Positions 1 through 6,352 are shown, counted from the first letter of the stretch. The stretch: 7,724 bases of DNA from Pseudopelobacter sp964601865 (GCA_964601865.1 CAZRPI010000152.1:1-7724), one strand, 5' to 3'. The notes: generated from the sequence alone by a model not told the origin. Numbers and translations are program-made.

Positions 1-1181
1 CCACAGGAGCAGGTTCGAATACGTGTGGAGCTTTGTTAGCAGCATATGATCGGTAACGATGTTGTAGGGAGGCAACGGCTCATAGTTCGCAAGAACACTT
101 GGATCCTTGCCTTTCGGGCAGACGGAGAGGAACAGCGGATAGAGGAAATTATTGGGAACGCCCCCCGCTTTGACGGGGTTGTCGGGGACATTTGCTCTGG
201 GCCCTACGGGGATATGGGCGGTGATGATCATGAGCTTGCCCTCGGCCTGGCCTTTGTCAAGTTCATCCACAAGCCAGTCGTACCGCGCCTGGTCCAGGCA
301 GGCTCGCGCATAGGAGCTGGCCGCGGCGTAAGGGTTTGCCTTGCAGGTGTCATCGAGGACTATGACCTTGAGGGGAACGTTTGCCTTGGGTTCAAAGGTG
401 TAGGAGGTGAAGTCGTTATCGAGATTGGCCCTGGTGAATCCGTGGCCCTTTGGTGCTGAAGCGGTATTGAAGAACTCCTTCATCCAGTTCAGGGAGGGTG
501 ACGCGTCGGTGGAGAGGGCGCGGCGCTTCGCATCGGCGGCTACGATCGGCGTTGCCATCTCCGCGACCGGTCCGGCGTCAATGATGTTGCCGTACTCCGT
601 CTCTCCGTCAATGACGCCCATGTAGTTCTGACGCACGTCAAAGGTGGGAAAATTATTGTCATCGACCCCCATGTCCAGAACCGTCTTGCCGGTGAGGATC
701 TTTCGCACATAATCGGTGAATAAAAGGCTGCCGCACCAGTACTGATCATGATTGCCGATGGTCTGGTACCAGGGAATCGACTTGTCGAGGCCCGCCGACT
801 GGAAGGGTTTCTGGTAATCTATGCTCTTTGCCCCCGGGTGCGCCCCCGAACTCGGAACGATCTTCTTTCCGTCCATGACGTCGATAAACCACCTGAGCTC
901 ATTGTACTGGTTGTTGTTTGCATTATCGCCCAGGGACATGCCGAAATCGAAGGGTGCCTGCGCCGGGCCGGGATTCCTGTGGAGGGCGTTGATCGTCTGG
1001 ACTGCCGCGTCAAGGACATGGGTGGTGGACAGAATGACGGGCGAGTACGCCGAGGTGTTGACTTCGCCGAATCCCGTGTTGAGAGGGTTCACTCCCGCGT
1101 AGATCGCCTGGGCCGGAGATTCCTTGTCGGTGATATGAATGTCGCTCATGGTGAAGAAGGACAGAAGCGTTTCCGCCGGGG
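1..1181 (-). CDS. Metallophosphoesterase (calcineurin-like), partial at both ends
   Basis: Minus-strand reading with codons ending at positions divisible by three is open for 393 codons with no stop. In order it shows the metallophosphoesterase signatures: MSDIHITD (Asp at 1141-1143, His at 1135-1137), GDNANNNQ (Gly-Asp at 930-925), TIGNHDQY (Asn-His-Asp at 753-745) and IITAHIPV (His at 216-214). These residues bind a two-metal centre in this superfamily, which hydrolyses phosphoester bonds. The closing GHxH motif would lie beyond position 1 and is not seen. Long inserts separate the motifs, recalling the families with widely spaced motifs (TIGR03767/TIGR03768), some of which are exported by the Tat route; the N-terminus that could carry a signal falls in the gap. 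The substrate cannot be told. The superfamily call is firm, the subfamily is inference. Confidence 0.88.
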
Positions 1182-1281
1182 NNNNNNNNNNNNNNNNNNN
1201 NNNNNNNNNNNNNNNNNNNNNNNNNNNNNNNNNNNNNNNNNNNNNNNNNNNNNNNNNNNNNNNNNNNNNNNNNNNNNNNNN
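1182..1281. other. Assembly gap of 100 N
   Basis: Exactly 100 N, the conventional filler for a gap of unknown length. It cuts off the start of the minus-strand phosphoesterase gene and whatever precedes the RelA/SpoT gene. The two sides may not be truly adjacent, and the distance between them is unknown. Confidence 0.97.
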
Positions 1282-1305
1282 GATTTTTGCGGATAACGGA
1301 TCTCT

Positions 1306-1318
1306 CGTTCAATGAACG
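1306..1318. repeat. 13-base inverted repeat CGTTCA-A-TGAACG
   Basis: Perfect 6-base arms around a single A, close to the contig edge and about 235 bases before the preferred start of the RelA/SpoT gene. It lies upstream of the candidate promoter at 1355-1383. An operator for a dimeric regulator is possible, but no known consensus was recognised. Confidence 0.35.
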
Positions 1319-1354
1319 ATATCATAATTAACCGGCGCCTGCGACAAATCAGCC

Positions 1355-1383
1355 TGGAAAACCATATTAAAAAGGTCTATAAC
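1355..1383 (+). promoter_or_regulatory. Candidate sigma-70 promoter for the RelA/SpoT gene
   Basis: TGGAAA at 1355-1360 (4 of 6 matches to the -35 consensus) and TATAAC at 1378-1383 (5 of 6 matches to -10) are separated by 17 bases. Transcription would begin near 1390, giving a leader of about 160 bases before the GTG at 1552. This is consistent with the region upstream of 1552 being noncoding. Pattern match only. Confidence 0.35.
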
Positions 1384-1539
1384 CATAACCCGTTGAATCA
1401 CCTCCGCTCGGTTGCCGCTGTTTTTTTACCACACCGTTACGCCAGGCTCAGCATCTCGGCAACCAATACAAAAGCTGAATTTCACCGCACGTTTCCCGGT
1501 CCGCGGCAACATTCTCCAAAGGTCCGCGAAGCAAAAAAT

Positions 1540-1545
1540 AAGGAG
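1540..1545 (+). promoter_or_regulatory. Ribosome binding site that fixes a GTG start
   Basis: AAGGAG lies 6 bases before an in-frame GTG at 1552. No comparable Shine-Dalgarno match precedes the ATG at 1312. This site decides the start chosen for the RelA/SpoT gene. Confidence 0.75.
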
Positions 1546-1551
1546 CCAATC

Positions 1552-2634
1552 GTGCCCTCTCTGGATTTTGAACAGGAAAAAAACATCTTCAGACAATTCT
1601 ACGACAACAACCGTAAACTTTTGGTCAATGCCAAAAACACCTATATTCGCATCATCAACTCACTGATCAGGCGCTCCGATGTGGGCGAGGTGACGAAAAT
1701 CGAGGGGAGGGTCAAGGACAAAGAGGAATGCATCAGGAAGTTTCACCGCAAATACCAGAACAACCTCGAAACCGATGAGCTACCCTACGAGATCAGGGAT
1801 TTCATTTCCGATCTGATCGGCGTCCGGATCGTGTGCCTTTATGAAGACCAGATCCCGGCTGTGTCGGAGGTTTTGAAGCGGCACTTCAAGGTTCTCGATA
1901 TCACCGACAAAATATCTGCGGCCGAGAGCACCGAGGATTACTTCGGCTACAAGGGACTGCACATGGACCTTGCCTTGAGCGATGCGATGGCTTCCCTGCC
2001 GAAGTATCTGCCATATGCGGGCTACTCTTTCGAAGTGCAGATCAGATCCCTGATCCAGGACGCCTGGAGTGTGCTCGACCACAAGATCAAATACAAGAAG
2101 TCGATCCCCATCGACCTCAAGCGCAGAATCACCATTCTCTCCGCCCTGTTTGAACTGGCTGACCGGGAATTCAGGGAAATACGCAACGCCACCACGGAAC
2201 TGATGCAGGAGGCGACGGTGGCGCCGATCTGCGATCAGCCGGATAACGCCTCAGAAACGCCTGTCCGGGAAGAGACAGCGACCAGCGCAAAAATCGTTAA
2301 CGTCTTTAACTTCCTGCGGATTGCAGGCCATTTTTTCAGGGATTTCGAGTTTGACGACTACAAGGTCGACGATTTCGTTCATGATATCCTGAAGCTCGAC
2401 AACAACTTTCAAAAATCCGATCTGCATACGGCCCTGACCGAAAATTTGAAAATCATCAAGGATTATCGCGACCACTTCATTGCCGAAAATCCCGACAAAA
2501 CCTTCAGTCCCTACACCTCGATCAGACACTGTCTCTACCTCTACAATCAGGAGCTCTTTGAGCGTATTTTATCCCGGGGGGCGAGAAAACGCTTTGCAGG
2601 GTGGCTGAATGAATTCCAGGGAGACAGAAGCTGA
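1552..2634 (+). CDS. RelA/SpoT synthetase-domain protein (single-domain alarmone synthetase type)
   Basis: A 360-residue protein from the GTG at 1552; the frame continues up to an ATG at 1312, but those 80 codons lack family features and a ribosome site. Residues 1-40 are a helical lead-in. The nucleotidyl pyrophosphokinase domain spans about 50-190: EGRVKDKEEC (51-60, substrate-binding Arg/Lys), DLIGVRIV (87-94, with the Asp of the metal site), GYKGLH (132-137, base-stacking Tyr) and EVQIRS (161-166, catalytic Glu), then a DHKIKYKK segment. The family transfers pyrophosphate from ATP to GDP/GTP, making (p)ppGpp; some single-domain relatives are toxins that act on tRNA ends or make ppApp. There is no HD hydrolase domain and no TGS/ACT tail, so it is not the long housekeeping Rel. 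Residues 215-360 form an extra, probably helical region that I do not recognise. Product specificity cannot be read from sequence alone. Confidence 0.85.
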   Translation: MPSLDFEQEKNIFRQFYDNNRKLLVNAKNTYIRIINSLIRRSDVGEVTKIEGRVKDKEECIRKFHRKYQNNLETDELPYEIRDFISDLIGVRIVCLYEDQIPAVSEVLKRHFKVLDITDKISAAESTEDYFGYKGLHMDLALSDAMASLPKYLPYAGYSFEVQIRSLIQDAWSVLDHKIKYKKSIPIDLKRRITILSALFELADREFREIRNATTELMQEATVAPICDQPDNASETPVREETATSAKIVNVFNFLRIAGHFFRDFEFDDYKVDDFVHDILKLDNNFQKSDLHTALTENLKIIKDYRDHFIAENPDKTFSPYTSIRHCLYLYNQELFERILSRGARKRFAGWLNEFQGDRS

Positions 2635-2679
2635 CCCATCCCACGGCATGCTTTGCCTCCCGGCTGAAAATGGTAATTA

Positions 2680-2720
2680 ATATGGGCAGTCTTTAATAAA
2701 AACCGATTGCCCGCCCATAT
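2680..2720. repeat. Inverted repeat ATATGGGC / GCCCATAT downstream of the RelA/SpoT gene
   Basis: Perfect 8-base arms at 2680-2687 and 2713-2720 enclose 25 bases. An alternative inner pairing is GGGCA (2684-2688) with TGCCC (2708-2712). It starts 46 bases past the stop codon, so it may act as a transcription end or RNA-stabilising hairpin. No T-tract follows the 3' arm, so it is not a standard intrinsic terminator. Confidence 0.4.
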
Positions 2721-2984
2721 ACACGCCGATCATACCCCGGCGGGTACCTGCTGGGCAGCGAGTTTTGAGCCGTGGGCAAATTTACACCTATCTATTATGC
2801 CGCGAACGGCGTATTGTCTCTGAAACGGCCTGCAATCGAAATCATTTCTTTCAGTAATTTCGACCCTCCCTGCTTTCCAGTCATCTCCAGACACCTCTTT
2901 TCCACGTCTTCCGGGACAGTCCGTATGTTTCATGCCGTCTCTTTCCGTCGCGCGAAATTATCACGAAAACGGAAAACCCGGAAA

Positions 2985-3106
2985 TTGCCGCCAGGCAAAG
3001 GACATGGTATGGGCCGGAAATTCCATATCGGTTGCTTCGCAACAATGGATGAAGCCCGGAGTTCTATCCGGGAGTCGGCGCGTAGAGGCAACGTGGGGCT
3101 TGCGCC
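2985..3106 (+). ncRNA. Candidate structured leader RNA (nested and competing hairpins)
   Basis: Read on the plus strand: hairpin TTGCC (2985-2989) / GGCAA (2994-2998) with loop GCCA; then three nested stems GGGC (3011-3014) / GCCC (3054-3057), TCCAT (3022-3026) / ATGGA (3045-3049) and GTTGC (3031-3035) / GCAAC (3039-3043); then CCCGG (3055-3059) / CCGGG (3068-3072), which uses the same bases as the outer GCCC arm; then GGCGC (3077-3081) / GCGCC (3102-3106). The competing pairing resembles what a switching leader or attenuator would need. It does not match a riboswitch class I recognise. It ends 79 bases before the DUF3553-like gene. Structure was judged by eye, with no energy or covariation support. 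Confidence 0.3.
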
Positions 3107-3148
3107 TTTCACCCATCAATCTTCGCTCCGCCAACCCGACTATCTGCG

Positions 3149-3161
3149 GACAACAGTTGTC
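3149..3161. repeat. 13-base inverted repeat GACAAC-A-GTTGTC near a start codon
   Basis: Perfect 6-base arms around a single A, ending 24 bases before the ATG at 3186. It sits between two copies of CAACCCG (3132-3138 and 3161-3167). The position suits an operator or a small hairpin just before the ribosome binding site. No known regulator consensus was recognised. Confidence 0.4.
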
Positions 3162-3185
3162 AACCCGGCAAGATGAGGAGAGAGT

Positions 3186-3443
3186 ATGATGATCAAACGA
3201 GGTGCGGTAGTTTTACACTCCAAAGCGCTTGAATGGGGAGTCGGCAAGGTCATTGAGGTGTCTGCGCGCACGGCAACGATCCAGTTCAATGATGGAGTTG
3301 TCAGGAAGATAGCCTCATCCCATTACACCTCCCTTCAACTGGCCGACCCGGCTTTTTTTGTAGCGATTCCAGAAATTATCCCGGCTGAAGAAACTCGGGT
3401 AACATCCAACCAACGGAAAAGTGTCAAACAACCGAAGGCGTGA
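3186..3443 (+). CDS. Small DUF3553-like protein
   Basis: An 85-residue protein preceded by GAGGAG five bases before the ATG; a second ATG follows directly, so the start may be one codon later. The N-terminal 55 residues have the pattern of DUF3553: a GAVVLH strand, LEWGVGKVIEV (an EWGxGxV turn, about 15-25), then an alternating strand ending TIQFNDGVVRKI. Such domains form a small Tudor/SH3-like barrel, also found as a tail of UvrD/PcrA helicases where it helps binding to partners. The remaining 30 residues (IPEIIPAEETR onward) are charged, Lys-rich at the end and probably disordered. There is no signal peptide or membrane segment. It stands alone behind a long leader and has no obvious operon partner. 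The family assignment comes from pattern recognition; its cellular role is unknown, with nucleic-acid or RNA polymerase binding only a guess. Confidence 0.7.
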   Translation: MMIKRGAVVLHSKALEWGVGKVIEVSARTATIQFNDGVVRKIASSHYTSLQLADPAFFVAIPEIIPAEETRVTSNQRKSVKQPKA

Positions 3444-3610
3444 GTCATGGGTTCTTTTATTACGCAATGCTTACAGCTTTTGTAATTTGCTCGGCATACT
3501 CTGTCTGAGAGCACCACGGCGCTCCGGTGAGAGAAAACCCCGCTTGTTTTTACAGAAAAATTACATAGGTAACCCCCTTCGTTTTCGGAAACGGCGATAC
3601 ACTTAGAATG

Positions 3611-3624
3611 GCGGGGCTCCCCGC
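3611..3624. repeat. Inverted repeat GCGGGG-CT-CCCCGC before the radical SAM gene
   Basis: Perfect 6-base GC arms with a 2-base spacer, 24 bases before the ATG at 3649 and just downstream of a TAGAAT element (3604-3609) that could serve as a -10. In RNA the loop would be too tight for all six pairs, so a protein-binding site or a shorter hairpin near the ribosome site is equally possible. No T-run follows, arguing against a terminator for the preceding gene. Confidence 0.4.
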
Positions 3625-3648
3625 GTATCTTCATTGGAGCATGCAATC

Positions 3649-5196
3649 ATGAAGATTCTCCTCGTCTATCCACGCTATCCGGACACCTTCTGGAGTTTCC
3701 GCTACGCCCTGAAATTCATCGGCAAGAAGGCGAGTTTCCCGCCGATGGGGTTGCTGACGGTTGCTGCCATGCTCCCGGACGGATGGGATAAAAAGCTGGT
3801 GGACATGAACGTCCGCCCCCTCACCGAAGAGGAACTGACATGGGCGGATTACGTCTTCATCAGCGCCATGGTCATTCAGCGGGAATCGGCGCTGGATGTC
3901 ATTGCCCGCTGCCGGCAATCGAAAGTGAAGATTGTCGCCGGAGGTCCCCTATTCACCGCCTGTCACGAGGATTTTCCCGAGGTGGACCATCTGGTTCTGG
4001 GCGAGGCGGAACTCACCCTGCCCCCTTTTCTGGAGGATCTGCGGGAAGGTACGCCGAGACATCTCTACACCGACGAACGTCGGGCCGACCTGAAGAAAAC
4101 GCCCGTACCCCTCTGGGATCTGGTGGATCCCGGGGAATACGCCGCCATGAACATCCAGTATTCGCGCGGGTGCCCTTTCGATTGCGAGTTCTGCGACATC
4201 ACGGCGCTTTTCGGGAGAACCCCGAGATGCAAGACACGGGAGCAGGTGATCGCCGAACTGGAGAGCCTCCGTGTCCGCGGGTGGCGCGGTGCGATTTTCT
4301 TCGTTGACGACAATTTTATCGGCGACCGGATAAAGCTGAAACGTGAGATACTCCCCGCCATGATCGACTGGATGGCGAGAAACAACCGTCCGTTCTACTT
4401 TTACACCGAGGCATCCGTTGATCTGGCCGATGACGGACAGCTCCTGGAACTCATGGTCAGGGCAGGGTTCGAGGAGATTTTCATCGGTATCGAGACCCCC
4501 TGCGAGAACAGCCTTGCCGAGAGCGGCAAGACCCAGAACAGGAACCGCGATCTTCTGGCTTCGGTCAGGCGCATCCAGCGGGCCGGCCTGCAGGTACATG
4601 GCGGCTTCATCGTCGGCTTCGACAGCGACCCTCCGAATGTATTCGACCGGCAGATCCGTTTTATCCAGGAGAGCGGCATCGCTACGGCAATGGTCGGCAT
4701 CCTGATCGCCCTGCGGGGCACCAGGCTCTACCGTCGTCTGAGCCGTGAGGGACGGCTTCTGGGTGACGCCTCCGGCAACAACACGGCCGTTGCTCTCAAC
4801 TTCATTCCCAGGATGGAGATAAAATCGCTCATCCAGGGATATCGAACCATCCTCGACACCATCTACTCCCCCAAATACTACTATCAGCGGGTAATCAGGC
4901 TCCTCAGGGAATATCGACCGGTGCGTCCGGGGAAGTTTCGCCTCCAGTCGGGGTATGTGGGAGCGCTCTTTAAATCGATCGTTTTCCTGGGCATATTCGG
5001 CAAGGAGAGATTTTACTACTGGAAGCTTTTCTTCTGGTCTCTCATCAAAAAGCCGCGACTTTTTCCTCTTGCCATAACCTATGCAATTTATGGGTTCCAT
5101 TTCAGAAAGGTCGCGGATAATATCAGGAGAAGCGGCAGGTTCGATGCCGATACCACCCGCCGTTCGAGAAACAGCGGCGATCTGCGGTCATTTTGA
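3649..5196 (+). CDS. B12-binding domain radical SAM protein with DUF4070-like tail
   Basis: A 515-residue protein beginning MKILLVYPRYPDTFW. The ATG at 3649 is preferred because TTGGAG (3634-3639) lies 9 bases upstream and the family starts at the KILLVYP strand; the in-frame TTG at 3634 is part of that site. Residues 1-135 form a cobalamin-binding-type Rossmann domain (FPPMGLLTVAAML, VAGGPLF, LGEAELTLPPFL) without the DxHxxG lower-ligand motif. The radical SAM domain covers about 165-350, with cluster motif CPFDCEFC (Cys175, 179, 182), FFVDDNFIG, FIGIETP and GGFIVGFD. The tail (about 375-490) resembles DUF4070 and carries aromatic and hydrophobic stretches that may touch the membrane. These enzymes cleave S-adenosylmethionine reductively, often to methylate unactivated carbons; the substrate here is unknown. 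The hopanoid methylase HpnP is a distant relative, but its N-terminus as I recall it differs. xdhC follows 52 bases on and may share the transcript. Confidence 0.9.
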   Translation: MKILLVYPRYPDTFWSFRYALKFIGKKASFPPMGLLTVAAMLPDGWDKKLVDMNVRPLTEEELTWADYVFISAMVIQRESALDVIARCRQSKVKIVAGGPLFTACHEDFPEVDHLVLGEAELTLPPFLEDLREGTPRHLYTDERRADLKKTPVPLWDLVDPGEYAAMNIQYSRGCPFDCEFCDITALFGRTPRCKTREQVIAELESLRVRGWRGAIFFVDDNFIGDRIKLKREILPAMIDWMARNNRPFYFYTEASVDLADDGQLLELMVRAGFEEIFIGIETPCENSLAESGKTQNRNRDLLASVRRIQRAGLQVHGGFIVGFDSDPPNVFDRQIRFIQESGIATAMVGILIALRGTRLYRRLSREGRLLGDASGNNTAVALNFIPRMEIKSLIQGYRTILDTIYSPKYYYQRVIRLLREYRPVRPGKFRLQSGYVGALFKSIVFLGIFGKERFYYWKLFFWSLIKKPRLFPLAITYAIYGFHFRKVADNIRRSGRFDADTTRRSRNSGDLRSF

Positions 5197-5199
5197 CCG
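5185..5199 (+). other. Short hairpin CGGTCA-TTT-TGACCG over a stop codon
   Basis: Six-base arms (5185-5190 and 5194-5199) with a TTT loop include the TGA stop of the radical SAM gene. There is no T-run after it, so an intrinsic terminator is unlikely. It could modestly affect translation or mRNA stability between this gene and xdhC, or be chance. Confidence 0.25.
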
Positions 5200-5248
5200 G
5201 AATACGGCCCTGTATTTACAATTACATGCGGACCGAAGAGGCATAACA

Positions 5249-6352
5249 ATGATCAAATTGTACCAGACCATGCTCCAGCTCCTGAAGGACGGCGAGAGTT
5301 TTGCCGTCGCGACCATATTCGACAAGTCCGGTTCTGCCCCCCGCTCGGAAGGGGCAAAGATGATCGTGCGCCGGGACGGCTCGATCACCGGCAGCATCGG
5401 CGGCGGCCGTCTCGAGGCCGAGGCCATAAGAATCGCGCGGGAATGCATTCCGGTTTTGAAAACGTTAGTCCACCCCTTTAATCTTACCAGCAGGGACGCC
5501 GCCGCCTCGGACATGATCTGCGGTGGCGCGGGTGAAATCCTCGTGGACTGCATCGACGCCGGAGACGGGAACAATCTGAAGGTGTATGCGGAGGTGGTGG
5601 ACACCATCGCCCACGGCCGGAGGGGGTGGCTGATCACCGTGCTGGGCAGAATTTCCGCCGATGGTGGCCTGGCCAGGCAGCAATGCCTGGTAAAGCCCGA
5701 TAGGACGATGGTCGGCGAACTGGACTGCGACCCGTACCTGCTGGAAAAGCTGATCGCGGGCCCGCAGAAGATCACGCTCCATTCCGAAGCCTTCGATGAG
5801 CAGCGTTTCCTGGTGGAACCACTCCGGCAGGGGGGCGTGCTCTACATCTTCGGCGCCGGGCACGTATCCCAGAAAATCGCCCCCCTCAGCGAAAGCGTCG
5901 GCTTCAGGACCGTCGTCCTGGACGACCGGGAGGAGTACGCCAGCAGGGAGAGGTTTCCGGAACCGATCGAACCCAGGGTGATAGACTCCTTCAGAAAACT
6001 GCCCGATCTGGGCATCGACGGGGACAGCTACCTGGTGATCGTAACCCGGGGCCACCTGTTCGACAAGGATGTGCTGGAACAGGTGCTGAGAAGCGGCGCC
6101 GCATATATCGGCATGATCGGGAGCAGGTCCAAGCGGGACCTGGTGTACGCGGAGATCATGGGCCGCGGCTTTGCGAAGGAAGAACTGGAGCGGGTTTACG
6201 CCCCCATCGGAACCGACATCGGAGCCGAGACCCCCGAGGAACTGGCCGTCAGCATCGTTGGCGAACTGATCAAGGTCCGCTCGGAGAAATACGGCAACGT
6301 CAGGAAAAAAAAGGGGAGCGATGCCGGCTCCTGCTGTGAGCTGAGGAAATAA
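5249..6352 (+). CDS. xdhC: XdhC/CoxI family molybdenum-cofactor maturation factor
   Basis: A 367-residue protein from the ATG at 5249, with AAGAGG (5236-5241) 7 bases upstream. The frame is open back to 5081, but that part overlaps the radical SAM gene and lacks family features. The N-terminal XdhC/CoxI domain has SGSAPRSEGAKMIV (27-40), GSITGSIGGGRLEAEAI (44-60) and DMICGGAGEILVD (88-100). The C-terminal Rossmann domain has LYIFGAGHVSQ (198-208), VVLDDRE (222-228), VIVTRGH (263-269) and YIGMIGSRSKR (286-296), ending in TPEELAVSIVGEL. Family members bind the molybdenum cofactor, promote or protect its sulfurated form and hand it to xanthine dehydrogenase-type hydroxylases in the cytoplasm. 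No hydroxylase subunit or cofactor synthesis gene is in view, so the client is unknown. The last 14 residues (KKGSDAGSCCELRK) are a basic, Cys-pair tail outside the domains. The family call is secure; the xdhC symbol denotes the family. Confidence 0.9.
   Translation: MIKLYQTMLQLLKDGESFAVATIFDKSGSAPRSEGAKMIVRRDGSITGSIGGGRLEAEAIRIARECIPVLKTLVHPFNLTSRDAAASDMICGGAGEILVDCIDAGDGNNLKVYAEVVDTIAHGRRGWLITVLGRISADGGLARQQCLVKPDRTMVGELDCDPYLLEKLIAGPQKITLHSEAFDEQRFLVEPLRQGGVLYIFGAGHVSQKIAPLSESVGFRTVVLDDREEYASRERFPEPIEPRVIDSFRKLPDLGIDGDSYLVIVTRGHLFDKDVLEQVLRSGAAYIGMIGSRSKRDLVYAEIMGRGFAKEELERVYAPIGTDIGAETPEELAVSIVGELIKVRSEKYGNVRKKKGSDAGSCCELRK

Larger units (their letters stand above)
2635..3185. other. 551-base noncoding stretch rich in inverted repeats
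   Basis: Between the RelA/SpoT gene and the DUF3553-like gene. Open frames on both strands are short and show no recognisable protein features. It contains an inverted repeat at 2680-2720, a small hairpin TACCC-CGGC-GGGTA at 2733-2746, a cluster of nested hairpins at 2985-3106, a 9-base direct repeat CCGGAAATT at 2978-2986 and 3014-3022, and an inverted repeat at 3149-3161. It ends with GAGGAG at 3175-3180, five bases before the ATG at 3186. Confidence 0.6.

Noticed and set aside
46..1296. Plus-strand reading frames at 46-459, 407-625, 748-1296 and 821-1102
   Set aside because: They lie opposite the minus-strand metallophosphoesterase frame, which carries ordered family motifs; none of the plus-strand products shows a recognisable domain, and one runs into the N gap.
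2730..2933. A 67-codon minus-strand frame in the same intergenic stretch
   Set aside because: Only a weak GAGA-type ribosome site precedes its ATG, and the product has no recognisable features. A real small gene cannot be excluded but is not supported.
2960..3060. Similarity to a GEMM (cyclic dinucleotide) riboswitch
   Set aside because: Fragments such as TCACGAAAACGG, AAAACCC and GGCAAAGG recall GEMM phrases, but the GAAA-capped first stem, the GGGACGCAAAGCC segment and a closing outer stem are absent or in the wrong arrangement.
2772..3176. A 134-codon plus-strand frame between the RelA/SpoT and DUF3553-like genes
   Set aside because: Its product is Arg/Ser/Pro-rich with no domain pattern, has no good ribosome site and runs through the hairpin cluster. 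It looks like chance open sequence.
3509..3529. Intrinsic terminator after the DUF3553-like gene
   Set aside because: GAGC/GCTC and CACC/GGTG pairings are only 4 bases each and compete; the following T-rich stretch (TTGTTTTT near 3544) is too far from the stem.
3949..5100. A 383-codon minus-strand frame opposite the radical SAM gene
   Set aside because: It is a shadow of the GC-rich coding strand; the plus strand carries the CxxxCxxC motif and all family signatures.
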